Source: JAVWMQ01 sp036646055
GTDB taxonomy: Bacteria > Bacillota > Clostridia > Peptostreptococcales > Anaerovoracaceae
Reading direction: 5' to 3'
DNA: 64,000 nucleotides
Assembly (NCBI GenBank): GCA_036646055.1
Contig: JAVXMY010000001.1
Location: 393,221-457,220 of the forward strand
The position numbers and the translations under genes are program-made. The notes under the pieces are model-generated. The model was given only the letters and a program-made list of their open reading frames with translations. It was not told the DNA's origin and did no database searches. The first letter of the stretch is position 1. Every line of letters starts with the position of its first letter. This document shows, one piece after another, positions 50,801 to 59,368 of this stretch.

Positions 50801-52087
50801 TTAGTTTTCTTGAATAGGCAAAGCTATAGAACTAGTGAAGGTTTTGTCCTTCCACTCCATATTCACTTGTCCTCCGTAATAGTTTGCAATACTGGCTATA
50901 GATGTAGTCCCTATGCCGCTGCCCTTGTCCTTAGTTGAAATATATTTGCCATTTTCTACTATCGGTTCACTAACGGGAGAGTTTTTGACCTCTATAACAA
51001 AATTCCTGGATCCTACAAGGCGACTTTTGATGGTTATTTGGGGAGATTTCTCAAGGCCAACACCCTCTAAGGCATCAATAGCGTTTTCCAAAATATTGCC
51101 TAGTAATACACAAATATCTGGTTCGGAAATTGAAATGTCCTCTGGAAAATCCATATCACAGGAAACATCAATACCTATATGTTCTGCCCTCTCAATATAA
51201 TATCTAACCATTGTATTTGCCACATGGTTTTGGCAGAACCTACGCCTGTCTGCAAAACTAAGTTTTTGTCCGTAAATTTTAATATACTCTTTTAATGCTG
51301 TTTCATTACCTTCATCTAAATAGGAATTAATCAACCTTATGTGTTGTCTTAAGTCATGTCGGTGCATTGTTGTTGTTTCTTGAGATTTCTTCAAAATCGC
51401 AAATTCGTTTCTGTAGTTTTTTTCCATCATCTGATGAAACATGTTTTCATTTTGTGCTTGGTTTCGCTTTTCTAGCATATTTAAATGCATTACTGTAAAT
51501 ACAAAATACAAAATGGCAATTACCGCATCCATAAATTCAACTATTACGCTTCCTCCAGTATAGAGTAAATCTGTATAAACAGTTAGCCAATATTCAATTA
51601 CATAATAAAGGGTTGGAACTAGGGCGATAAACTTTAATGTTGTATCGGTTTCATGCTTAAGCCTTACAACGTGAGGCGCAACCCATTTAGTAATTGCAAT
51701 TAAAAGTGGAATTGTAACTAGTATTTGCACTCCATTAGATACGGCTTGACTGTTATCCCATAGCATAGATACAATGGTCCCAATCCACTTTCTAGGAGTA
51801 CAAAGTAGATAAGCAGAAGTAACTGCAATTAAAGATATGAGTAGTGGTTTCTTGTAACACCTCCACAAAATAATTATTAATGGCAGATGAATCCCAAGTG
51901 GATAAAGCCTATACAACTGGTTCTCTCCAAAGGTAATATACAAAATTGCTTGAAGTATCCCAAAGAATATCAAGGTAATTACCAGTTGTTTACCCTTCTT
52001 CCAAAACTCAATTCCTGCAAAAATAAGAGACAAGGCTATTCCATAATACAATACAAACAAGAAATTTATTAATGATAGGTTGTTCAT
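50801..52087 (-). CDS. AgrC/GHKL-type sensor histidine kinase (system 2)
   Basis: 428 residues with about six membrane helices (1-205), the His box TTMHRHDLRQHIRLINSYLDEGN, N-box LLGNILENAIDALEG and G-box GSGIGTTSIASIANYYGG. It is a paralogue of system 1 in layout but clearly diverged. Its gene starts at the stop of its regulator (TAATG). Confidence 0.9.
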   Translation of the reverse strand: MNNLSLINFLFVLYYGIALSLIFAGIEFWKKGKQLVITLIFFGILQAILYITFGENQLYRLYPLGIHLPLIIILWRCYKKPLLISLIAVTSAYLLCTPRKWIGTIVSMLWDNSQAVSNGVQILVTIPLLIAITKWVAPHVVRLKHETDTTLKFIALVPTLYYVIEYWLTVYTDLLYTGGSVIVEFMDAVIAILYFVFTVMHLNMLEKRNQAQNENMFHQMMEKNYRNEFAILKKSQETTTMHRHDLRQHIRLINSYLDEGNETALKEYIKIYGQKLSFADRRRFCQNHVANTMVRYYIERAEHIGIDVSCDMDFPEDISISEPDICVLLGNILENAIDALEGVGLEKSPQITIKSRLVGSRNFVIEVKNSPVSEPIVENGKYISTKDKGSGIGTTSIASIANYYGGQVNMEWKDKTFTSSIALPIQEN

Positions 52088-52809
52088 TATATCCTCCTTG
52101 CTAGCTCAATTATAAAATCGTTAAATAGCTTCTTCATTTCTCCAAATTTGCTTCGGCTAATTGGCACAGTTGTTCCGTCTTTTAGGACAAAACTCTGTCT
52201 ATCTATATAATCTATATATTCTAGATTAACTATAACACCACGAGTGCAAGACACCAAGGTTTTCACTTGGTCTATTTGCTCTAGGAATTCTCTAAATCGC
52301 ATATATACAGTAATATCTTCTAGTCCGTCCATATGAAAAGTCAAGGTGTGGTTATAGGTGGACACCCACATAATCCTACTTAAATATATCTTTTGATCTT
52401 TTTTGCCTATGGTAATTATTAGGTCTTCTTCACTCTTGCCATTGCCTAATATTCTGCAAATAGCTTCTGATACATGACCATATGATATTGGCTTAACTAG
52501 GTAATCAAGGGCGTGAACTCTAAAACCCTCAATGGCATAATCTACTTCTGATGTAGTAAAAACAATGCTAACCTGGTCATCTACCTTACGAATTTCCTTG
52601 GCTAAATCCATTCCATTTATGCTTCCGCCAAGGCAGATGTCCATAAATACCAAATCAAATTCCCCTTTGTAATACTCCGCACAAAAACCCTTGCCTTCGT
52701 TATAGCAAGTTATTTTCATCTCAGTATTTAATTCTGCACCAATGCGTTCTATTTGCTTAATTAAGCTCTCTGCATCTGTTATTAAATCCTCTATAATAGC
52801 AATTTTCAT
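52087..52809 (-). CDS. LytTR-family response regulator (system 2)
   Basis: 240 residues. Receiver with phospho-acceptor in DLVFMDICLGGSINGMDLA and KPI switch, then a LytTR domain (about 140-235; LSRIMWVSTYNHTLTFHMDG, VSCTRGVIVNLEYIDYIDRQSFVLKDGTTVPISRSKFGEMKKLF). It lies immediately downstream of the first surface-protein gene and its terminator. Confidence 0.93.
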   Translation of the reverse strand: MKIAIIEDLITDAESLIKQIERIGAELNTEMKITCYNEGKGFCAEYYKGEFDLVFMDICLGGSINGMDLAKEIRKVDDQVSIVFTTSEVDYAIEGFRVHALDYLVKPISYGHVSEAICRILGNGKSEEDLIITIGKKDQKIYLSRIMWVSTYNHTLTFHMDGLEDITVYMRFREFLEQIDQVKTLVSCTRGVIVNLEYIDYIDRQSFVLKDGTTVPISRSKFGEMKKLFNDFIIELARRI

Positions 52810-52868
52810 ATAGACCTCTCTTTTAGGTTATTTTACCACAAATCATAACATCTTTGTTATTAAAAATC

Positions 52869-52895
52869 AAAAGAGAGACCATTGGTCTCTCTTTT
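52869..52895 (-). terminator. Terminator of the large surface-protein gene
   Basis: Perfect 12-bp stem AAAAGAGAGACC/GGTCTCTCTTTT with loop ATT, then TGATTTTTAATAA on the minus strand. Confidence 0.92.
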
Positions 52896-52927
52896 GGTGT
52901 GTGTGATATATTAATTCTATATTTATA

Positions 52928-55900
52928 TTAGAATTTAATAACTTTGATTGGTGAGTATGCCCCCCAAATACATTTGCCGTTAACCTTCTTGAAGGCTCTT
53001 ACTTTGTAGTAGTAAGTCTTGTTAGTTTTTTTAGCTTTTTCTTTATAAGTTTTAGCTTTGCCATTTTTGATTGTTGAAATAGATTTGTACTTACCGTCTT
53101 CAGTTGCTGATCTATAAACTCTATATCCTTCAGGATTATTTGTTGCTCTAGACCAAATTAGAGATGCTCTGCCTTTATCGTTGCTAGCTCTTAAAACTCT
53201 AACTGGAGATGGTTTCCCTGTTGAATCTGTTCCAACATATCTTACAGCGTAAACTGAGAAATGATCTGTGACCATTGTTAGTTTGCCTGTTTTAGCATTG
53301 TAAGTTGATGGCATTACTGTTACCTTACCATTGTTGTCAATGAAAATTACTTCTAGACCTTCTGGGTTTTCTCCCTGTGCTAGTTTGTAATCAAATGATA
53401 CTGCGATTTTACCGCCACCAAAGTTTGATACAACTTTGGTGCCTACTTTGACTTCAAGGTTTATTACCGGTTTATTACTTCCAAGTTCTTTAACAACCTT
53501 CTGCTGGTCTGCAGTTAACTCTGCTGCCTTAGGTTCAGTTACTGTAATTAAAATGTTTTCACTTCCAGCCTGCTTAACCATTTCTTTTAGTGCCTTGCTG
53601 TCAAACTCAACACTTGCATCATCTGATTTAACTTCTAACTTAGAATCAACTTTGTTTGCTAGTTTTTCAACTGCCTTAGTATCAACTAATACTTGGTTTT
53701 CTTTAACTATGACTGTTCCATTTCCTTCAACATCAATTGTTGGAATCACTGGTTTAGGTTCTGGCTTAGGTGCTGGGCCGCCACCACCGCCGCCGCCAGG
53801 ATTTGGAGGTGCAGTGATTGTAAATGTTTTATTAGCAGTACCAGTATAGTTGCCTTGAGCTGTTACAGTTACAGTCGCTGTGTTTTCTCCTGCATTTGTG
53901 TTGTTTTCATATTCAACTGTGTAATCTGTGTCTTTATTTAGTGTTTTATCCCCATCTTTAACTGTTACTTCTGGGGTAATTTCTTTACCTGTGTATTCAT
54001 AAGAATCTTCAGCAAGTGTTACTGCATTATCAGTTAATGATTTAGGAGTAATAGTAAATGTTGTAGCTGTAGGTGTGCCACTGTAGTTGCCTATACCTGT
54101 TACAGTTACAGTCGCTGTGTTTTCTCCTGCATTTGTGTTGTTTTCATATTCAACTGTGTAATCTGTGTCTTCTTTTAAATCTAATGTTGCGTTATTTCCA
54201 TTTACTATTGTCTTGTAAGTAATATTAACAGCTGGTTTAATTTCTTCGCCTGTGTATCCAAATGGACCCTCTGCAACTGTTATATTAATCTTATCAGAGT
54301 CAGTCAATGATTGAGCAGTAATATTGAATCCTGCATTAGCAGTTCCACTGTAGTTGCCTATACCTTTTACTATTACTTTGCCTGTTCCTTTATTTCTATT
54401 GCTCTCATATGAAACTGTATAATGTGTGTCTTTCTCTAATGTTTTTTGACCATTTAGAACTACTACTTCTGGTGTAATATCATCACCTGTGTATCCAAAA
54501 GTACTTCCACCTGGTAGCCCTACCATATCGTCCTTTAATTCGATTGGATCGATGGTAAAGGATTTAATTACTTCACCAGTATAGTTACTGTCATCATTGG
54601 CTGTTATAGTTACTGTTCCTGCATTTTCTCCTGCATTAATGTTTTCTCCATAAGTAACTGTGTAATTACTTTCGTCTACTCTATCAGCATTATGAGTTAC
54701 AGTTACATCTGGTTTAATTTCTTTACCTGTGTAGGTCTCTCTGTCAATCGTTCCTATCATATCAGCAGTTATTGCTTTTTTGTTGATAGTGAATTCTTTA
54801 GTTGCAGTTACGCCCTCATAGTTACCTTTACCAGTTATGGTCACTGTTGCTGTTCCTGCATTTGTTATATTATTGCTATATGCAACTGTGTAATCTTTGC
54901 CTTCTTCTAAAGATATAGTTTCTCCGGCTGCTGTTTTTACACCTTTTATTGTTGGATAAATAGGACTACTTGTGTATTCATAGACGTCTTTTTCAAGATT
55001 AATTGTAGCACCCGCTATTGATTTTGCAGTAATATTAAATTGCTGTATAGCAGTTTCGCCTTCGTAATTACCAATTCCATGAATTTCAAATGTAACGTGG
55101 CCTACATCAATATTGTTTTTCTTCTCATCAATATAGATTTTGTAATCTTTCTCAAATTCCAAAACATCGTTCCCATCTTTAACTTCAGGGAATATTGGGA
55201 TTCCTGTGAATACTTTGTTTTCTAAATCAACTGTAAGAACGTCTAAGGCAATTGACTTTGGTGTGATTTTATACTCTTTTTTAAGTGTATCACCTGTAGG
55301 TAATTTGTAATTTTTATTGTTTAAAGAACTTGCTGTGGCTACATATTCTCCTACGTTCTTGTATTCAGTTGTCGTTACAGTCGGGCTTTTCTTTAGTGCC
55401 ACTGTTACAGTTACTGCACAGCTATCGTTATTTTCTAAGTCTGTTGCTGTTGCTGTTGGTACCCGATTATTTTTGTTATATACAAATTCTGTGGGACCCT
55501 TAACATCAGATCCACCAGTCCAGCTAATTCCAACTTCTTTCGGCTTAATAGTTTTCTTTATGTTACCATAACATTTACCCTCAGCATTATTGTAGTTGGC
55601 ATTTGGGCTAATTCTATAGTAAATAGTGTGTTCACCAGCATCTTTTTTTGTTGGTATATTTAAAGCATAAGTTCCCTCTTTCTCTAAACTATATTCTAAG
55701 GAAAGTGAATCACCGTCTACGCCTTTGACGCTTCCTGCAGTGGCAAGTTCTTGCTCGTTGCCATTATATGTTAGGTCACCCGATACTATTGCTGGCTGCG
55801 TTACTGCAGGTGTAGCTTTCTTAATAATAAGTGTTGCTGTTCCTGTTTCATCGATGTAATGAGATTTAGTTACTGTATAGTGTGCTATATGTGTACCAGC

Positions 55901-56590
55901 ATTAGTAAAACCAGCTTCAGTAAAAGTAACTGTTGCACCCTCTGGTACATTATTTACTAATTTATAAACGTCTGTTGTTCCTTTTATTCCATCTGTAATA
56001 GTTTTTTGCTCATTGGTAAATATTCCATAATCTACATCTTCGTTCCCTGATGTAACATTACCTTCATTGGCATCTATAAATAGTTTACTTGCCTCTTTAA
56101 AATTACCTGTGCCATCAGTATCATTTGTACTCGACTGACCAGTAGCATTTTCACCTTTGTAAACTTTTGTCCCAAAGTTTGTTTTAACTTCCCCTGCAAA
56201 TGCCGGACGTGATTCAGCGCCACTATATGCATATAGAGTTCCATCTCCTTTGATGATTACATCTTTATCTACTGCATTCCCACTAGTAGTCTTTAATATA
56301 TTTGTACCTCTTAATTTAATTTTGGTGTTTTTAGGTACTATCAATGCATGATTATCTGTACTTGAAATTGTAATATTTTGTAATGTTACAATACTGTTTG
56401 CTTTATCCCAACTCCAGCCAGCATCTGCCAAATTGTCTTGTGTATCTGCCTCTTCTAAATTTAGAGTACTGTTTATCTTATGTGTCTTTTCTTCGGCAAA
56501 GGCTAGGCTTGGTATCATTGCCAAGACCATGGCTATGGTTAGCAAGAATGCTAGCACTCTTTTTCCTTTCATTTTTTTGATGTTTGTCAT
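52928..56590 (-). CDS. Large secreted repeat protein with C-terminal FN3-like domain
   Basis: 1220 residues. A signal peptide (1-32, ending SLAFAEE) is followed by an N-terminal domain and then about eight Ig-like repeats of 75-95 residues with the pattern YTGKEITPEVTVKDG...YTVEYENNTNAGENTATVTVTGxGNYSGT. A Pro/Gly linker near 925 precedes an HFSxYA-type domain and a fibronectin III-like C-terminus (about 1123-1220). There is no LPXTG and no membrane anchor. The last ~95 residues are about three quarters identical to those of the protein at 56994-59138. The RBS GGGGGAGG lies upstream. Adhesion is the likely role, by type only. Confidence 0.85.
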   Translation of the reverse strand: MTNIKKMKGKRVLAFLLTIAMVLAMIPSLAFAEEKTHKINSTLNLEEADTQDNLADAGWSWDKANSIVTLQNITISSTDNHALIVPKNTKIKLRGTNILKTTSGNAVDKDVIIKGDGTLYAYSGAESRPAFAGEVKTNFGTKVYKGENATGQSSTNDTDGTGNFKEASKLFIDANEGNVTSGNEDVDYGIFTNEQKTITDGIKGTTDVYKLVNNVPEGATVTFTEAGFTNAGTHIAHYTVTKSHYIDETGTATLIIKKATPAVTQPAIVSGDLTYNGNEQELATAGSVKGVDGDSLSLEYSLEKEGTYALNIPTKKDAGEHTIYYRISPNANYNNAEGKCYGNIKKTIKPKEVGISWTGGSDVKGPTEFVYNKNNRVPTATATDLENNDSCAVTVTVALKKSPTVTTTEYKNVGEYVATASSLNNKNYKLPTGDTLKKEYKITPKSIALDVLTVDLENKVFTGIPIFPEVKDGNDVLEFEKDYKIYIDEKKNNIDVGHVTFEIHGIGNYEGETAIQQFNITAKSIAGATINLEKDVYEYTSSPIYPTIKGVKTAAGETISLEEGKDYTVAYSNNITNAGTATVTITGKGNYEGVTATKEFTINKKAITADMIGTIDRETYTGKEIKPDVTVTHNADRVDESNYTVTYGENINAGENAGTVTITANDDSNYTGEVIKSFTIDPIELKDDMVGLPGGSTFGYTGDDITPEVVVLNGQKTLEKDTHYTVSYESNRNKGTGKVIVKGIGNYSGTANAGFNITAQSLTDSDKINITVAEGPFGYTGEEIKPAVNITYKTIVNGNNATLDLKEDTDYTVEYENNTNAGENTATVTVTGIGNYSGTPTATTFTITPKSLTDNAVTLAEDSYEYTGKEITPEVTVKDGDKTLNKDTDYTVEYENNTNAGENTATVTVTAQGNYTGTANKTFTITAPPNPGGGGGGGPAPKPEPKPVIPTIDVEGNGTVIVKENQVLVDTKAVEKLANKVDSKLEVKSDDASVEFDSKALKEMVKQAGSENILITVTEPKAAELTADQQKVVKELGSNKPVINLEVKVGTKVVSNFGGGKIAVSFDYKLAQGENPEGLEVIFIDNNGKVTVMPSTYNAKTGKLTMVTDHFSVYAVRYVGTDSTGKPSPVRVLRASNDKGRASLIWSRATNNPEGYRVYRSATEDGKYKSISTIKNGKAKTYKEKAKKTNKTYYYKVRAFKKVNGKCIWGAYSPIKVIKF

Positions 56591-56619
56591 TTTTGGTTCC
56601 TCCCCCTTTTTTAATAACT

Positions 56620-56808
56620 TTATCTATATTTACATAAACCCCTATTGTCGTTTTCTGCAAATAATCCATATTTGCAATACCGACATTTTTTATCCCCGAA
56701 GATGCATCCCTCTCTAATTTTGAAGAATGAACAGCCATCCGAACTTTTTACATGAATTGCTGTCACTCTGCGTTCCACTTCATATGTACGATCTATACGT
56801 TCTTCCAT
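56620..56808 (-). CDS. Small cysteine-rich protein of unknown function
   Basis: 62 residues preceded by a consensus Shine-Dalgarno AGGAGGTG six bases before the ATG, the strongest argument that it is real. Five cysteines lie in the second half: SDGC, REGC, KKCRYC and GLC. No signal peptide, so probably cytosolic and metal-binding or redox-active. It is the first gene after the conserved 39-bp upstream element and lies 29 bp before the large surface-protein gene. I do not recognise a family. Confidence 0.68.
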   Translation of the reverse strand: MEERIDRTYEVERRVTAIHVKSSDGCSFFKIREGCIFGDKKCRYCKYGLFAENDNRGLCKYR

Positions 56809-56869
56809 AAAGCACCTCCTTTATTGTTATTTTAATGTAACATAGGAAATGGATTTTGGAGATAAAGTT

Positions 56870-56908
56870 ACATGAAAGGACAATTTTAAAGCACAAGATG
56901 ACATTAAA
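56870..56908 (-). promoter_or_regulatory. Conserved 39-bp upstream element, copy 1 (candidate LytTR operator)
   Basis: Matches 35 of 39 positions with 59282-59320, same orientation to the downstream gene. On the minus strand it contains TGTCATCTT and TGTCCTTTC starting 21 bases apart, the two-turn spacing of LytTR direct repeats. It lies 62 bp before the small gene start. Confidence 0.6.
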
Positions 56909-56940
56909 TATAGCAAATTAACTGAATTTTTGTACAAGCA

Positions 56941-56971
56941 AAAAGACTAGGAATTATTCCTAGCCTTTTTG
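56941..56971 (-). terminator. Terminator of the second surface-protein gene
   Basis: CTAGGAAT/ATTCCTAG stem extended by AAAAAG/CTTTTT across one mismatch, 23 bp after the stop. Confidence 0.88.
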
Positions 56972-56993
56972 CTTGTTATTAAATTATTTCAAT

Positions 56994-59138
56994 TTAGAAG
57001 TTAACAGCTTTGATCGGTGAGTATGCTCCCCAAATAGCTTTGCCATTTGCTTGTTTGTAAGCTCTTACTTTGTAGTAGTAAGTTTTGTTAGTTTTTTTGG
57101 CTTTTTCTTGATATGTTTTAGCCTTATCATTTTTGATGGTTGCTATGTGCTTATACTTGCCATCTTTAGTTTCTGATCTATATACTCTATACCCTTCTGG
57201 GTCATTTGTTGCACGAGACCAACGAAGAGATGCTCTGGATTGAGCGTTTTTTGCTCGCAAGATGTTAACTTTAGTTGGTGGTGTTACATAACCTACTCCA
57301 TATTTTGAGAAGTGGTTGGTTGTTGCTGTTGCGATTTTTGAATTTTCATCGTAGGTTGTGTGTAGGTTTATTGGTTGGCCGTTAGGATCTATGTATGCAA
57401 TTACAATAGCTTTGCCTTTTTCTCCTGGGTTTAGGTTGGTCTTAAACTTGATTGTAGATTTGCCTTCTCCAAGGTTTTCAACTTTTTTGTCGTCTCCGTA
57501 AGATAAATTAATATCTGCTAAGGTTCTATTGCCGATTAGTTTTTTGGCTTTGTCTGATAGTGGTACATCCTTTTTCTTGGCGATGTTTACATTTATGTCT
57601 CCTTTGGCTTGCTTATTAGCGTTTTCTATTGCTTTGTTATCTAGTAATAGATAAATTCCTATGTCTTCAATGTTAAGGCCGAATGTTTTAACGCCTTTGT
57701 CTATCAACTGGTTTTGCACTACCAGTGGTAAGTTAACTGTTAGCTTTCCACCTTCTACTACTGTTCCTGAAGTTTTGACATTAAATACTACTTCAGCTTC
57801 TTTGTTTTCTATTCCATTTTGTGTCTGGTCTTCTAAAATCTTTTCGACTTTGTTTTCTGTGATTATTCCTTCACCGTTTCCAGAGTTGTCTATGGCAATA
57901 TCTATTTGGTCTTCTGGTTTTGGTTCTGGGATGTATGTTGGTGGAGCTTCTGTTGAGCCGCCACCTGCTTCTTCACTTCCTAGGCCTCCAATACCAATAG
58001 CAATTGAATATGTTTTGCTTTCATTTGGAGCTAGAGTTTGGTCGTGCCATGAGTAGGCCATACCTGAATCCACATTTTCACCTAACTCGTCTTTTGAATT
58101 TCTTGAAGTAATATCAAAGGCATCCCCTTCGTAATTAGAAATCTCTACAAAGTAATCAAATCCGTAGCCTGTCACATTAGTAACTCCTTCTGTTGTTTTC
58201 CCAAAGAAGTTAAACTGTGCGCCATTATCTTCTGAGCTTGTTGAAGTCATTTTAAAGCCACGTCCATCTGTAAATTCCTCTATAGGTGCAGCATCATCAC
58301 TTCCTATGTTAACATCTGCTGAGACACCAAGTGCGAAATTCTTTGAACTATTCATATTACTGTTTTTTACAGTATAGGACACTTTTAACAACTTTCCATT
58401 TTTAATAAACTCAAAGGCCGGCTTAACAGTCAAATAAGCATCAAAATTAGGTTTATTGCTATATTTATAACTTCCTTCTTCACCTGTTCTTAGGTACACG
58501 TTGTATCCGTTGTTTCCATATGTAGTGCTTTTCCAACTTCCGCCATGATACCCTTGAATGTCATATATCTTTGGCGAGTTAAAGTCCTCCGCCTTATACG
58601 CCATTATTCCGTATTTATCGGTTATATAGCCAGTTGATTTACTAAACTGTCCCTTTAATGGTACTACTTCTGTATCTGTTGCCATTGCAGAGCCTTCTGC
58701 TAATCCTTTAAGTGTAAAGTGGGTTTGATTTTTGTCTATGTCTGGAATGATGGCAGCTTCAGTTTTAGGTAGAACCTTTAGTTTTGTATCATCTTTGACT
58801 TCTATTGTGTATTGCTCATTTGTAACAAATGATGCGGCTAACTCTGCAGCAGTAGTTAGTGTTGGAGTTGTTGATTCTGCTGGAACCGATACAACGTCCC
58901 TACTTGTTGCAATTTCCTTATCTCCGATTTTGATAGTAACATTAGTTCCATTGCCTGTATAACCATTTGCATTTGTTAAATCCAAGACAAACCCTTTGTC
59001 ATTCCAGTTTGTGGTTTTTCCTCCTGGAGTTGTTTCTCCTGTAGCTAGTGCTGCAGCTGGCATCATGGTTGCGACCATGATTAGAGACAAAGCTAGTGCT
59101 AGGAGTTTTTTTCCCTTCTTCAAATTTGTTCTACTCAT
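56994..59138 (-). CDS. Secreted surface protein with HFSxYG and FN3-like C-terminal domains
   Basis: 714 residues from the ATG at 59138 (AGAGAGGA upstream); an open frame 147 bp longer runs through the promoter. Signal peptide 1-32 (MMPAAALATGE). The N-terminal half is a beta-rich domain without repeats, then a Pro-rich linker (PPTYIPEPKPED), an NHFSKYGVGYV domain, and an FN3-like C-terminus closely related to that of the large neighbour. Both end in GAYSPIK plus a short tail ending in Phe. No sortase signal or membrane anchor. Confidence 0.85.
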   Translation of the reverse strand: MSRTNLKKGKKLLALALSLIMVATMMPAAALATGETTPGGKTTNWNDKGFVLDLTNANGYTGNGTNVTIKIGDKEIATSRDVVSVPAESTTPTLTTAAELAASFVTNEQYTIEVKDDTKLKVLPKTEAAIIPDIDKNQTHFTLKGLAEGSAMATDTEVVPLKGQFSKSTGYITDKYGIMAYKAEDFNSPKIYDIQGYHGGSWKSTTYGNNGYNVYLRTGEEGSYKYSNKPNFDAYLTVKPAFEFIKNGKLLKVSYTVKNSNMNSSKNFALGVSADVNIGSDDAAPIEEFTDGRGFKMTSTSSEDNGAQFNFFGKTTEGVTNVTGYGFDYFVEISNYEGDAFDITSRNSKDELGENVDSGMAYSWHDQTLAPNESKTYSIAIGIGGLGSEEAGGGSTEAPPTYIPEPKPEDQIDIAIDNSGNGEGIITENKVEKILEDQTQNGIENKEAEVVFNVKTSGTVVEGGKLTVNLPLVVQNQLIDKGVKTFGLNIEDIGIYLLLDNKAIENANKQAKGDINVNIAKKKDVPLSDKAKKLIGNRTLADINLSYGDDKKVENLGEGKSTIKFKTNLNPGEKGKAIVIAYIDPNGQPINLHTTYDENSKIATATTNHFSKYGVGYVTPPTKVNILRAKNAQSRASLRWSRATNDPEGYRVYRSETKDGKYKHIATIKNDKAKTYQEKAKKTNKTYYYKVRAYKQANGKAIWGAYSPIKAVNF

Positions 59139-59225
59139 TATAATGTCCTCTCTTTCCACTTTTTCGTAGTTCAAAATATTTGGTTTCATAATATTTTGTA
59201 AGAATACCCTTCCTATAAGTTTCCT

Positions 59226-59231
59226 ATTATA
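59226..59231 (-). promoter_or_regulatory. -10 box of the second surface-protein gene
   Basis: TATAAT on the minus strand, 88 bp before the ATG, with only a poor -35 (TTCCAT), as expected for a promoter that needs an activator. The conserved 39-bp element begins about 50 bp upstream. Confidence 0.55.
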
Positions 59232-59281
59232 TATATAATAATACTTTAATGGAATGTAGTAAAGTACTTTATGTGGTAAAT

Positions 59282-59320
59282 ACATGAAAGTACACTTTTA
59301 AGGCACAAGATGACATAAAA
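59282..59320 (-). promoter_or_regulatory. Conserved 39-bp upstream element, copy 2 (candidate LytTR operator)
   Basis: Second copy of the element at 56870. Minus-strand half-sites TGTCATCTT and TGTACTTTC start 21 bases apart, separated by GTGCCTTAAAAG. It lies between the phoU terminator and the promoter of the surface gene. Confidence 0.62.
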
Positions 59321-59322
59321 AC

Positions 59323-59354
59323 AGACAAACCTTATGAATTTTGGTGGTTTGCCT
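59323..59354 (-). terminator. Terminator of the pst-phoU operon
   Basis: Minus-strand stem AGGCAAACC/GGTTTGTCT (one G-T) followed by GTTTTTATG, 15 bp after the phoU stop. Confidence 0.82.
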
Positions 59355-59368
59355 ACTTTTGAGATATG

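Noticed and set aside
48555..52809. agr-type quorum sensing locus
   Set aside because: The kinases and regulators are AgrC/AgrA-like, but no AgrB peptidase or AgrD propeptide could be found around them.
56478..56738. 86-residue frame overlapping the small cysteine-rich gene and the surface-protein start
   Set aside because: Lies in another frame, lacks an RBS, and covers the signal-peptide coding region of the real gene.
52928..59138. Sortase-anchored (LPXTG) surface proteins
   Set aside because: Neither C-terminus has LPXTG, a hydrophobic helix or a basic tail.
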